From Hydractinia symbiolongicarpus (Eukaryota; Cnidaria; Hydrozoa; Anthoathecata; Hydractiniidae): a stretch of 64,000 nt of DNA. The notes under the pieces are model-generated. The model ran no database searches. It saw only the letters and a list, made by a program, of their open reading frames with translations, and was not told the DNA's origin. A program made the translations under genes and the position numbers. Position 1 is the first letter of the stretch. Every line of letters starts with the position of its first letter. Shown one piece after another: positions 38,301 through 49,839 of the stretch. Location of the stretch: contig NC_079883.1 in NCBI RefSeq assembly GCF_029227915.1, forward strand, positions 6,014,001-6,078,000. The letters run 5' to 3'.

Positions 38301-38949
38301 TTCACTAATGTTCAATATTTTTATAATACTTGTGTGTTTATGTTTATACAGGAAAAAATTTTGTGACGCAGCCACCACTAAGAACGCAGGTTCCAGGTAA
38401 ATAAATTCTTTAACTGAAGACCCTAAGGGAAAGATGGTTATCTTTTTTAAACCTTGTTCCCAGGTCGTACTGTCTTTTTTTGCCGCTTTGTAATAACGGC
38501 TTAGGGGGCAATCAAGTTATTGTTTTTCACATTCAGCAAAAGAAGAACAAAATAATAAATAATGTTATGATTGCTGAACGTTGTACAAGATGTATCATAT
38601 ATATTTGTTTTGTAAAATTAAGAAAGTAGTTTAATAAAATCAATATGTTGCTGGGGGAGGGAAAGGTTCGAGGGTGAGGTTTGATAAATGAAATAAGTAT
38701 CGTCTTAATGGAACGAGACTTCTTCATCCATATTTGCAAAATTATTAGTAATATCAATAAACCGAAACTCTTTCGTTGTTAACTTTTCAGTTAATTATAT
38801 ATTTTATTTATTTATAACTTTGATTTTTAGTTTGCAAAGATAAAAATCCTAATTGTGGATTTTACCTTCGATTTTGCAAGGATCCTTCTTGGAGAGACAG
38901 CATGAAGAAAGATTGTAAATTTACATGTAGTTTTTGTGACAGTTCATAA
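35352..38949 (+). CDS. Astacin-family zinc metalloprotease with C-terminal ShK domain, gene B
   Basis: Same family and domain layout as the minus-strand neighbour. Exons: 35352-35415, 35715-35852, 36072-36195, 36952-37075, 37364-37421, 37501-37588, 38078-38208, 38352-38396, 38831-38949; 296 residues plus stop. The signal peptide (MKFHFAFLFVCFTALQA) is followed by the FEGDIIL pro-region. The catalytic domain carries HEIMHSLGFYHEQ, SRPDRD and the Met-turn SIMHY, so the zinc ligands and Met-turn are intact. A short linker leads to a six-cysteine ShK domain whose last cysteines are in CKFTCSFC. Several exons match gene A exactly in length (58, 88, 131 and 124 bp) and in phase, so the pair arose by inverted duplication. 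A candidate AATAAA lies at 39346-39351. Astacin-ShK proteins are known from Hydra and other cnidarians; the role here is unassigned. Confidence 0.95.
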
Positions 38950-39044
38950 ATAATTAACTGCTCATGTTTTTAAGCAATATTTTTGTATTCTTTGAAAAAT
39001 ATCCCCACAACTTGAATGTTTGCCAATTTTATGTGAACTTAAAT

Positions 39045-39180
39045 AACCTTCAACTCGAGTTATAACGTATGACTCGAGTTATAACTAGCTAATAACTTCG
39101 ATAATAGCTGTAACTCGTTTTCAAGTTATAACGCGAGTCATAACCTAAAAACGAGTTAAAAGTTAATATAAGTTGAGGTG
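39045..39180. repeat. Imperfect palindrome built from GAGTTATAAC motifs
   Basis: GACTCGAGTTATAAC near 39071-39085 is matched by GTTATAACGCGAGTC near 39126-39140 in inverted orientation. Further ACTCG/CGAGT and GTTATAAC copies lie on both sides. It sits in the probable 3' flank or UTR of astacin gene B. Confidence 0.65.
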
Positions 39181-39529
39181 GCACAAATATGCCAGTGTAT
39201 CAAAAGCACTTATTTTTTTTAAGAACACTTAACTTCAAACCAGCCTTAGATGTTCTTAACGTTTTCAATGTGAAATCTAAAAGATTTTTCTCTTTTTTGT
39301 CACTTTTAAAGTTTAAAAAGAAATTGTACATGTGCTGGATGGTGCAATAAAACTAAAAAGAATTAAACTAAAAAACTTTCAAGTAACTTTTCTGATATCA
39401 AGGATGCAAAATCCCTGGGAACGAGGGTGTTTAATAATAAAACTTTTTCTAAGCAAACCGAAACTGGCATGATGTCTTAAACTATTAAATTATGATAATC
39501 TTCTATTTATTCTCTCCAATATTGATCAG

Positions 39530-39680
39530 AGACATAAAAATTTCAACCCATCAACCGAAATATATCAAAAGACCGGATTCTGCAGTCCACACAAATTGCC
39601 GAAATAAGCGCACTGTAAATTTCACACCGTTAGAAATTGTTGGATCAAATGGAGATACGCAATCGCCAGATCAAAGTTGA
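39530..39680 (+). other. Possible orphan terminal exon
   Basis: A pyrimidine-rich ATTCTCTCC...GATCAG acceptor precedes 150 bp of open frame ending in TGA at 39678-39680. It encodes a basic, polar peptide (KYIKRPDSAVHTNCRNKR, then NGDTQSPDQS). No family or partner exon was found. Confidence 0.2.
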
Positions 39681-39846
39681 TTAAAAAATTTAGGTTGAAA
39701 ATTTCTATTCTTAAACTTTTATAGATTCCATATTTAGAGATTTCATATTTCAAGTTTATTTATTCATTCAGGGAAAAAATACCCAGTAAATTGTCAGGAA
39801 ACACGAATATAAACTGAAACATATATATAAACATATATAAACATGT

Positions 39847-39919
39847 AACCTCGTCCACAGGGCATCTTCTTCTTAACTGGTATAAAAAAAGAGGCAAAAG
39901 GGGGTGGGAACAAGGTTGA
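39847..39919. repeat. Foldback element of the CAACCTCGTCCCC family
   Basis: It begins ACCTCGTCCACAGGGC and ends GGGTGGGAACAAGGTTGAT. Imperfect inverted arms flank a centre of about 35 bp. Confidence 0.6.
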
Positions 39920-40082
39920 TATAAATGTCTTCTCAAACTTTTACATGGCTGTTTAGTGTATGAATAAAAACATATCATGAATATTTAAGTCCATTTAACA
40001 GTTGTATTAAAGAATTCAAATTAATACTCTTTATCAATGAAAAACTAAAAAGGTGAAGTTGAGACGAAAAAATTAAAACAGA

Positions 40083-41497
40083 ATGTTTTTCTTTTTAAAA
40101 TACTCACTGTATATTTTATTAACTCTTTTAATCGCCTCGTGGATATGCATGTTGATTTCTCTTGGGAGTACGTCCTGGTTGAAAATAACAGGCATTGACA
40201 AAATTACTTTACATGAAAATGTAAATAACACAGTTACTGAACCGTCACATCTTCCTGGATTTTTATTGGATATCACATTCACGTTTGGATTGTCAACATA
40301 CTGTGTCAACTCCTTTAACAACAAACTGAACGTTACAACGGAGAGATGCAAGAAGATATCACAGACACATCCAGATATACTAAAACAACTTAACATAAAC
40401 GAGCAAGGTATGTACGAATTACCAACCTCGTTCTCAGTTTTTTTCACCTCCATGATGTAACTGATAAGACCATGTTGTTACGTTAATGTGGTACGAGAGT
40501 AGGCAATCTCGTTTCCAGGACTCTTTGTTTTTAATCGGTGCTGTGCTATTGACAACTCTGTCCGTAAGCGCAGTCTTATGAGAGTAGAGAGGGCACAAGG
40601 TTGTGGGTAGAAAGTGTCTGAAAACGAAGATGCACACTTGTAACGTCTGTGACAGTTATCCAAATGTTTCTTGCTGATGTTGCCCCGCACAAGATAAGGA
40701 CACTTATAAATTTTTTTTAGTGTTTAAAGACGTCCAAAGATTTTTGACACTGGCTATAGTGTTCAATGCGTTTGCAGTGATTATAACTATATTTGCGAAA
40801 AAGTTTGTAAAGAAATCACTGGAAAGATACATGAATTATGCAGCCATTTTGTTTATTGCTCTTTCAGGTAAGAACTTAGTGTAATAGCATGTTAGATTTT
40901 AACACAACTTTGTTTCCATTCTTTTGTTTGCTTTTATAATGAGTGATGTAACGGGAAGGTAATTTTAGTCGACTGTTTCGAAAGTTTTAAAATGACGGAT
41001 ATTGCTTGAGAAATTCAATATTCTTTGTTAGTATCATATTTATGAATGCAATGGTTTAGGTCTTTATAACAGCAAATAAGAAATGGCTGCTGTACAGAAA
41101 AAGCTCAGTTATGAGCTGTTACGTGAATCGTATTACTGACGACCCACCCCCACCTCCGCCAAGTTAACGTAATAAAGGACTGGGGAGGAGATCGTTAACA
41201 ATGTTGTTGAATATCGTTCTGCCTCATTTTATAGGTATTGGTGCCAGCGGAAGTATTATAATCGCGTACCGGTCAATGCATGGAAAATCAACTGTTTTTC
41301 AATCTAAATTTGGCGTCTTTACTGTGACAAACGTAATAACAGACTTTTCATTTCTATGTGCGTGCGTTGGCAATGTGTTTTTGCTATTGACGTTAGTCGT
41401 GTACATTACCGAACAAAAAAGTGCAAAGAAGACAGTTCAAAGTGAAGTTATGTCGTATAGAATGCTGTCACAGCATTCAGAAGTAGAAGTAGAATAA
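40083..41497 (+). CDS. Claudin-like four-transmembrane protein
   Basis: Three exons (40083-40407, 40721-40867, 41235-41497) join in phase to 244 residues. Four hydrophobic segments are visible at about residues 6-27, 116-133, 148-172 and 188-213. The first loop is long (about 85 residues) and contains a W, then GLSTYC and, further on, a second C. This resembles the W...GLW..C...C pattern of the claudin/PMP22 superfamily, with the usual second W replaced by S. Two NxT glycosylation sites (NNT, NVT) lie in this loop. The C-terminal tail is short, cytoplasmic and acidic at the end. The layout fits the PMP22-claudin, clarin or TMEM178-type groups; I cannot say which. A likely poly(A) signal AATAAA is at 41856-41861. 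Confidence 0.8.
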
Positions 41498-42451
41498 AAT
41501 TACTGCTTCACAGTAAAGAAAACGAGTCCACAAGATGCATGGTTTTTGAGAAATATTCTCTGATCGCAGTAACCAGATGTTTCTTTAAAATGGTAACACT
41601 AAAGTTGCTTAATAGCAGACACCTTTTTACCACAGACAATTTACTCAGGGCGAAAGAAATCCATGTAAAAGACATTTTATAGCAGACATCTCTTTTTATC
41701 ACACATCACTTTAAGTTTGGAATTTATATTACCCCTAGAACGGAAATTTCTGTAGCGAACTCGTCCAATAATGTGTCTTATTCACCATATAAAACAATTT
41801 CTAGGGAGATCTTACTTGAATTTATTGCTTTTGTTTTCTTGATTTATTAAATTTGAATAAAAGATGGCAATATTTTTTTCCTCTTCTAAAACCGCCCTCT
41901 TGGCGTACTTAGCGGTTGAATTAGCTATACCCTAGCACCCCAAACCAGGTTTTTGAAGGAATAAGAACTTCTGATCTTCATAGCGGCCACTCTTTTAAGG
42001 TCCCAATGGTGTTTACTATAGAGAGGTTTCACTCTTACATTAGGGAAAAAGAAAAATAGGTTGTGCGCATGTAATTTCCCAATTTGAGGTTTTGGTAAGG
42101 TATTTATAATATGCAAACCATGTTCTCAGTGTTGGATTTTTTGTGAGGTTTGACCTTGTCTTCTAGAAAAAAAAACTGAGTACACGTTTAACACACTTCA
42201 ACGAGTTCATGCATAATATTGGCAACGCTGTTCTTTAGCAGATATTTAATTTTTCGGATAAAAAATAGGATTATTCCCCGTTTAAAAAATACTGCTCGTT
42301 TTCAATTTTCGCGATTGATAAAATATTTCTTTGGTACTTAACTCACAAATTTGCTAAAATGTTTTTTTTTTGTTAAATACTATAGTGAATAAGCTAAACT
42401 TTAAAATTTACTGAAAAATTGGAAATCATTGTCAACAGTCCTTGCTAACGT

Positions 42452-43020
42452 CAGGGTCGGATCCAGTTATAGGCGAAGTAGGCTAAAGCCTACATTGAGT
42501 AGGGGCTTTATTAATCCCGCATATAGTAATTTTATGAAGAAGCACCTTGCCAGAGAATCGACAAGAAATATTCATAACAGCCCTCCGAACACGCGAATAG
42601 GTGTAAAACAATTTTAATGTGAGAATTTATTTAACTAGTCGTTAGCCCGTGGAAAATCCACGGGTTCGCCCGTCCTTTTTATACCGCATTGCGTGCTTCT
42701 CGCTATTGCGCAGCTAAGCTACCATTTTACGTGACAGACAGACAGAAAGACAGACAGACAGACGTATATTATAATATGGATGCTTTGTTTTTTCTGTCAT
42801 AAAAACAATTTTATTGTTGTCATTTTTCCACATATTTAAAGCCATTTAAGGCATTTAGAGGGCTCTAGAAATGTTGGCTTCTAGAACCCGTTGAGGGATC
42901 ACAGTTGTTCTAGATTGAGCTCTAACGGCGCAATGCAACGACACATTGGAGCCTTGTAAATTCGCTGGTTAAAAATATTAAACTTAACCCTACTTTTAAA
43001 AAAATTCTGAATCCGACCCT
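42452..43020. mobile_element. hAT-type MITE with a nested interspersed repeat
   Basis: It starts CAGGGTCGGATCCAG at 42452 and ends CTGAATCCGACCCT at 43020, an inverted repeat of 14 bp with one mismatch. The CAGGG start suggests hAT. No transposase frame is present, and no clean target duplication could be read. The copy at 42634-42780 lies inside it. Confidence 0.6.
42634..42780 (+). repeat. Interspersed repeat (ACTAGTCGTTAGCCCGT family) with ACAG-rich tail
   Basis: It opens ACTAGTCGTTAGCCCGTGG. A perfect 8-bp-stem hairpin (CCCGTGGA...TCCACGGG) spans 42647-42665, and it closes with (ACAG)n and GTATATTATAATATGGAT. About 85-90% identical to 63081-63214. The ACAG-rich tail followed by TATTATAATAT resembles 3' ends of RTE-like LINEs or SINEs that depend on them; the class is inference. 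Confidence 0.7.
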
Positions 43021-44202
43021 AAATGTAGGGACGAAATGTCACAATGAGTGAATTTATCGTAGACTGAAACAGAAAATAATTCTTGAAAAAAGATTTCAGC
43101 TATTTTCAAGCCAAATAATTACCAAAAGTATAAAAAAACAAGAAAAGGTTCTTTTCTTGAACTTTTCCAGCCAGTAACAACCAAAAATCTAAAAACAAAG
43201 TTTTAATCAAAAAGCTGACACTCTCCTAGTGGTCTCTTTATGTTAAAAAAAATTATTCGTAGCAACATGTTAAAAGAAACTGGGATGAGCGTCGAAACCT
43301 TACCCCCCTGTAAAACTTTAATTATTATATATTTCTCGGAAGTTGAAACGCTGCTAAGCAATCCCCAAGGTTTGTAAATATATGATTTATGAATTAGCAT
43401 TTAAATAGAATAGAGAACAAAATATAATATATAAATTACTGTCTAATATTTTGGACAAAACTTAACCTAGTCCCCACGGCTCTTCTACACCTATGATCTC
43501 CAGGATTTGTGAATGCATGATATATTAGAAAATTCAAAGTATACACAATACGGTCTACCATCTTTACAAAACATTTGTGGTCAGAAAGGCGAATTTTAGA
43601 GCTCGTTCGCACAAATAAAAAACGTCGATTTTAAAATGTTTTTAAAGTTTACTCTGTTGATATTCCCAACGGCTTCATTATTAAAGGTTATGGTTAGATT
43701 TGCAGTCGTGAGCATTGCTAATTTTTGATGACTCATCCGCCAATTCTTATTGATACGTTGATACGAAGGTTTTTAAGTTTTTTTATTAATTTCGGTTGAA
43801 TTTCTTTTTTGCCAAACTTTCGGAATAATCCTCCAAAAGCGCAAAGTTTATAACCCAGGATAAAAAGTACCAGTCATATTTCAACGTCTTCAAGATTTCA
43901 TTCAGAGTGATAGATATTCATGGTTTTTGGGATCTCATTTCAAGGTTTGATTTTTAAAGTCTGGCAGACATCTCTAAATTGGTTGTTCTGTCATAGGTCC
44001 AATAAAATGCTTCGGAAGAAAACGCCGTTTATCTGCTTCAGGTTCTTGCAAAAGCAGCGCCCCATGCAGAGTTCTGGTCAATGCCGTATGCCCATTTCAA
44101 AAAAGTAAAAATTACCTTTTTGTTGTCCAAGAATATAAAATTTAGTTGCTCTTTTACATAATAACCAGTTTTGTAGCAGGAAACATCACAAAATGAAATA
44201 CT

Positions 44203-44558
44203 GTGGAACCTATTTAAAGCGGACATCTACGGGACCACATATTTTGTCCGATTTAAACAGGTGTCTACCTTGCTTAGTTTGGCAAAAAACGCAAAAAATG
44301 TTTTACTTTACAACCGGAAATTTATTTGGCACGTTTGTATTTCCCTTTACCACTCCCCAGTTAGGCAAAAAAAAAACATTGTTTAAGGACAATTTAACCT
44401 TTTTTGCTAAACAGAGACGTTTTTAATTTTAAGTAGTAACACGAATGTATTGTAAACAGAAGTTCAAAAAAAATAAAAAACTTTCATTTTTTCTTGGTGT
44501 ACAACCTTATCGTTTGTGGCAAACTTTTTGGTCCGTCCTACGGAGGTGTCCACTGTAT
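44203..44558. mobile_element. Pogo/Tigger-like MITE
   Basis: The left end CTGTGGAACCTATTTAAAGCGGACA and right end GGTGTCCACTG are inverted relative to each other, next to TA dinucleotides, and resemble pogo-type terminal repeats (CAGTGGAACC). The inside has no transposase frame. Boundaries are approximate. Confidence 0.4.
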
Positions 44559-45339
44559 ATAATCGCCTAAATTAAAAGGGCTTGATAAAAGCAGAATTTT
44601 TACTAAAAACCATTGTGTGACGTCACGTTGTTGTTGCAGAGGATATCTTAGAAAGTTTTGTTTGACAGAAATAGACAAAGTTTTTCGATCTCCGGCACTT
44701 GCGGATAAAGTCTGGGTGTGCCTTAACTCTAAAACATGGAGTTATGTGAGTTGTCTGTTGGTTACTAAGCTTACATATATTTCATATTTCACAACAAAAG
44801 CACTTTATACATAACGTTATATATATATATAGTTATTAATTATATGCATTAGTAATTTTTCAAAAATTCAAACTAAGTAAAAAAAAACAAATTTAAAAAG
44901 TAGATACCTTACCAGGGAATAACAAATCAGGGTTATAAAAGGTGTGTTTAAGTCAAGGGTGAATTCAATCCACTACTAATGTAACAATTTGCAATTCACT
45001 TGTAAAAATTCACTTATACCTGCTTGGGTCCTATTCCCTGTAAAGTACCAGTGGATCTATGCAAAAAAATTTTTTTCACATTTTGACTTCTAGAAAGAGA
45101 AGAAAATGATGACATCATCGTTTAACGTTAGAATTACTGCCACGTGTCGGCAGCAAACAAAATTCATTTACACTAAGCATTCCTTGACAAACACGCACAA
45201 AAAAAAAAAACAAGAGAAAAAAAACACTAAGGAAGTTTCTCTTTTTATACATATATATAGAACTAAACAATAATAAAAAAATCTGTGAAATATTAAATTT
45301 TTATATATTTACACAGAACTGAGTTACGTATTTTCAGGA

Positions 45340-47778
45340 TTATTTTTTCTTCTCGCATATATGAATAAAGTACGCAGGATTCTTCACTGCATCTAAAGGT
45401 TCGAAATCAGCCAAAACTGTGTGACTAGCATCTTCGCCAAAAACATCTGTGATAATAGCATTGAAGTTCTTCAATAAGTGAGGGTAGTATGACAATCGAA
45501 ATTTACTAAAAAAGGATTGAACATTGTCACAAAAATTTATTTTTATACACGTTTTTTTTTTCAGTTATACAATACCAAATAATTTTTATACCTCTCCTTT
45601 CCTTCTGAGGGTACATCTTCTGGAAGATCATCAGGATGTACAACATAATCCAAGGTCACCATTTGGTACTTGCCGTCAACCATCAATACAGACGTTTTTA
45701 TATCAACTTGCGCATTACTCTGCAAAAAAATTATCCAAGTCAATCAAATCAGAACAGAAAATGTTGACAATGGTTAAAAAAATGCAAAACCAAAGGCTGT
45801 GCAGTATCAATGTCAATATATTAAATGTTAACGACTGTTATATTACGATGTATTTGATTTATGCATTTTTAGGTTTTATGTATTAAAAAGTTTTTCCTTA
45901 ACAAAAAACAACTTTCTTTTTCTTATCCTAACATTGGCACTTACCCTTTAAAACGTAACAAGAAGAGGTGTTAGTTATCAGTTGCAAAATTCATCTTGAA
46001 CTGCAACAAAAGTTTCATGCTTAGAATTTCCAGTAGGAAATTTAAAAATGCATTCCTGCATGACAGATATACAAAATAATTTTCCTATAGCCATTTAAAA
46101 TTTTTTGGTAAAAACAAAAGCAGAAACAGGAAAAGAAAAAGAGATTATCATCATCGTCATCGTCGCCGTTGTCGTCGTCGTGTATCAAGTCTGTCTTTAT
46201 AGACATTTAACAAACAAAAAAGTGAATTAGCTAATGGAATCCACTGATTATATACCTGATAATATATATTTTTCATTGGAGCTTTTCCACCATTAACTAT
46301 ATGATCATAGTTGCGATGGTCTATAATTAATATGCCACCAGGCCGCAAAAAGCCGTGAAAATTACGAATGGCCAAAAAATGATTTGTTTGGTTTCCATCA
46401 AAATCTGGAAGATGAGCGAAAGAGTTTCCCATGCATATTATTGCATCAAATCCATCACCTGGTGGAGTGATATTTGCTTCGTTTAAGCGCAGCCAATTTC
46501 CTTCTTCAATGACTAAAAAATATACAAATACTTAAAACAAATTCGATTACTAATAAGAATCACTTGGTGGTGGGGTTTTAATTGTGTTGAACCAGTATCA
46601 GTAATTTGTTGTGTTAAAGTGGTCACACTAATTTAGCATTGTGTTATACACAGAAAGAACTATTGCGAAGATATAAAATAACTTATTAAATTACAAACCC
46701 CATTTATCAAAGGCTTCTTCTTTTCGCCTTTCCCATCTTGTTTTCAAAGCATACTTTAACATTTTATCTGAAGCATCACAGCTGGTGACACTGAAACCTT
46801 CTTCAAGCAAAAGCACTGAGTCGACACTAAAAATATTTGATTTTACAGCATATTTTACTTCCAGAGAATATTCAAAGATAAATTAAAATAAGGCCTGGGT
46901 GTGGCTCATGTCAGCAGTTGCAAATACAATAGTTTGAGCATAGCTGGACAGAGATTGGTATATATATACACATATTTTTTATGTTTGTGAGATTAATTAT
47001 CACCAAGGTTTCAACAAAACCAATTTTTCTACCGTAAAACAATTTGGGAAACTTGCAACATCACACTTTCCCCTACCCTACCTGCACGATTTTACAGGTG
47101 TTTACTTAGGTTGCAGTTATTTCTTGCTTGCTCATTAACTATACTGCTAGCTATGCACAAACTTTACCAAATTAAAACCGCAAAAAGATGATATATTCAA
47201 GTAGCTATATATTTAATATATAATATATGTATATAACATAACTCCTTCGTTCCTAAGAAACCACATAGGAAAGGTTGACGTTTTGTGGGAAAAGCTACTA
47301 ACCCACCGTGGACTTTTCAACACTTGCCCACGTGGGGAAACAGCTATTGTCATCTTAAAAAAAAGCTGACAAAAAAAACTTTCGTATGGGATGTTTTTTT
47401 CAAAACACGTAGCTATCTAGCTAGCTAGCAAGCGGCATTTTTTATAATACAACTGGGCATCAGATTGCTGTGCATTAGTATTATAATTATTACTATATTC
47501 TTGTTGGCGTAGGTAATAAAGTCTTATAGCTAGCTAACTAGCTATACAAAAAAGTCCTACCCAGTGCCGCAAGCAACATCAAGCACATTTTTAACGTTTC
47601 GAGATCTCAGCAAGTTTAAAATTTTTTCCCTATAATACCCAGTTCTTTTCTGCTGATCTCCAATATATTTTTGCCATACTTGAGCAGCTTTTCCGTCAGC
47701 GTATTGATCTGGAATACCTCGAGCAGCGATACCTAAACTGCGGGTTCGAAAAACCCCATCCACTCGACTGTCTGCCAT
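45340..47778 (-). CDS. GNMT: Glycine N-methyltransferase, five exons
   Basis: GNMT transfers a methyl group from S-adenosylmethionine to glycine, making sarcosine and S-adenosylhomocysteine; it buffers the cytosolic SAM/SAH ratio. Exons on the minus strand: 47778-47561, 46826-46699, 46512-46256, 45719-45592, 45505-45340; 298 residues (human 295). Visible marks: VFRTRSLG and PDQYADG at the N-terminus, the SAM-binding motif [12 protein letters not shown] near residue 68, [17 protein letters not shown], and a C-terminal FRLSYYPH block. These cover known active-site positions of the family. The start was placed at 47778 (MADSRVDG); an upstream in-frame ATG at 47847 would add 23 hydrophobic residues and is less likely. 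A duplicate first exon lies upstream at 48798-49030. Intron 3 carries a (GTC/ATC)n microsatellite near 46150-46187. Confidence 0.96.
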
Positions 47779-48797
47779 TTTGAATTTTCTTACAAGCGCA
47801 AAAAAGGTCAAGCAAATCAAAGGACCGCACAGGAGAGGGGAAAACATTTTGGTCCGAAAATCTTTTTGCGCACTGGAAAATAATTTTCACTTTTCTCTCT
47901 GACGATGAGACGAAATATTTTATTTGCAGAAACTAATTTTTTGTTCATGTGACAGTCGGCCAATATTTCATTCTTAAATCCCAAACCAGAAATAGAAAAG
48001 GTATTAGTAGCATGGGTTACTTTTTGTATTCTAAGTAATTTGCGAGAAAAAAAATTCTAAAAAAAATCCTAATTCTCGTGCTCGTACTCTCTTGATATTT
48101 TTGTGTAACTGTTTCTAAAAAATAATTTTTGTCCTTTAAACAACCGAAGAATGAATTAGGCAAAAAATGGGAAAATCAGCAGGAGCTAAAAAGGAACTGC
48201 TGTAAAGACGAGAGAATGTGTCAAAAAATCAAAAAATTTAAAAGGAATTACGTCATCAAAAAACAAAAACTTTCCTTTCGTGTGGTTAGGGAGTCCCTAT
48301 GGGTTTACTACTTTCTTTAAAAAAAACAGTTTTGACTATTTTGAATTCTATTCCATTGTTTCTTATTTGTTACTTTTTTTGCTTGCGATGTCGTCAGTTA
48401 AACCAGAGTGAGTTCTAGCCCAGAAACCTCTCCAGTATAGAAATAGCAGAATTAATTTGGGTTGATTAGTAACATCAGCAACAACAAGAATGCAAAAAAA
48501 AAACAACCGGTTTAGTTTTTACGGAAAAGCCTGTATGTATCTCGCTCCTTCCCAGTCTTCAGTCAGATTACTGAGACGTCCATCACGTCACGATTGTCTG
48601 ATAGACCGTCTATAGAAACAAAGCCTGGGGGGACTAGGTTGGTTTCATGATTCACGTTTAATATTCATTTTAATATTCCTCCACAGTCCCTATTTCATAT
48701 CGCAACGTTTGGTAATAAGACAATCAGGTTTTCGCGCGTGCAACTAATGCAATAAATTAAACTTTTTAGTTTTTTCTTTCTTTCTTTTTTTACTTAC

Positions 48798-49030
48798 CCA
48801 GTTCCACAGGCAACATCAAAAATATGTTTACAGTTGCGTTCGTTCAAAACTTTCAGCAAATGATCTTTATAGTATCCGGTGCGTTTTTGCTGGTCTCCCA
48901 CGTACGTCTTCCAAACTTTGGCTGCCTTTCCGTCAGCATACTGATCAGGAATACCTCTTGCTGAGATTCCAAGTGACCGAGTTCGAAAAACTCCGTCGAC
49001 TCTTTCCGTTATATTGCTGGGGGATGTCAT
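48798..49030 (-). CDS. GNMT: Second GNMT first exon (alternative promoter or partial duplicate)
   Basis: An ATG-led exon encodes [20 protein letters not shown] and continues to DVACGTG, then a GTAAGT donor. It is about 70% identical at protein level to the first exon of the GNMT gene 1 kb downstream and five codons longer. Both exons end in the same phase, after two bases of the final glycine codon. No second copy of exons 2-5 is visible on either side. The simplest reading is an alternative first exon spliced to the shared exons 46826-45340, which would give a 303-residue isoform. A dead partial duplicate is the alternative; against it, frame, donor and conserved residues are all intact. Confidence 0.8.
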
Positions 49031-49782
49031 TTTTTAAAGTTTCACTTTTAATCTTTCTACAGTTCTGGCTTCGGATGTTTTGTTTACAAACCGTTCTGTT
49101 CGACAATTATATCTTCATTCAGGGAACATGACACTTATTTGTTAAACATGATTGGATCAGGGGGTAAACTTATTTATTTATAACAATCTAATGGTTTATT
49201 AATTAGAGCTTTGTGGTTTGAAAGGAATACAGTAAAATCACGTCAATATTTTTTAAGCAAGCTTATAATATACTAGAGCTGGGAAACCCTTTCCTAATCT
49301 ATTTTAATATAAAGCAAAACTTCACTGTCCTTTTTTGAACGCAATGACAATTAAAACAAATCCCCCTGAAAGTTATGCTTTGACGGTATATAAGCAGTAT
49401 ATCTGACAGACAGACCGGAACATCAAGATAGACCGGTAAGGTCCATCGTCCATAGTATCAAACAAATTAATTTGTTTTATTTTTGTTTGTTTACATTTTG
49501 ATTGGCTACTGGTGTGACAAAGTTTTCTATTATTTTGCAGCTCCTTGACCCATCAACCACTCGTCATCAGATCTTCTAAAATTTATTATAACACTGGAAC
49601 GAACACCCCCAGTATAAAGTTGCTAAAAAGGTCCGGGAACGAGGTTGATCAATGCAATTGGTAAACATAACTATTTGACTTAAAAGATGCAATAAAAAAA
49701 CTCTGAGGTAGCTAAGACTTTTAAGTTCAATGTTTAGAAGAGTTATAGAAAAAAAACAAATTTGTTTCCATTAGATATAATA

Positions 49783-49839
49783 CCAACCTCGTATATAGGG
49801 CTCTTCTACGACTACGATATTCCAACGGGGACAGGTTGA
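49783..49839. repeat. Short foldback element of the CAACCTCGT family
   Basis: It begins CCAACCTCGTATATAGGGCTC and ends CAACGGGGACAGGTTGAT. The arms are degenerate. Confidence 0.5.

Larger units (their letters stand above)
41498..45339. other. Intergenic DNA between the claudin-like gene and GNMT, rich in small transposons
   Basis: No exon could be supported. It holds a hAT-type MITE (42452-43020) with another repeat nested in it, a pogo/Tigger-like MITE (about 44203-44558), and a short (TA)n run near 44820-44832. The first 200 bp is presumably the claudin-like gene's 3' UTR. Confidence 0.5.

Noticed and set aside
40434-40690. Overlapping minus-strand ORFs in the first intron of the claudin-like gene
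   Set aside because: They are short and mutually overlapping, without splice context or recognisable residues. Foldback-repeat ends (CAACCTCGTTCTC, CAATCTCGTTTCC) explain part of the sequence.
46157-46255. Arginine-rich C-terminal extension of the GNMT exon 3 reading frame
   Set aside because: It is translation of the intronic (GTC/ATC)n microsatellite beyond the donor at 46255.
48798-49030. A separate complete second GNMT gene
   Set aside because: No copies of exons 2-5 are present between 47850 and 48797 or to the right; only the first exon is duplicated.
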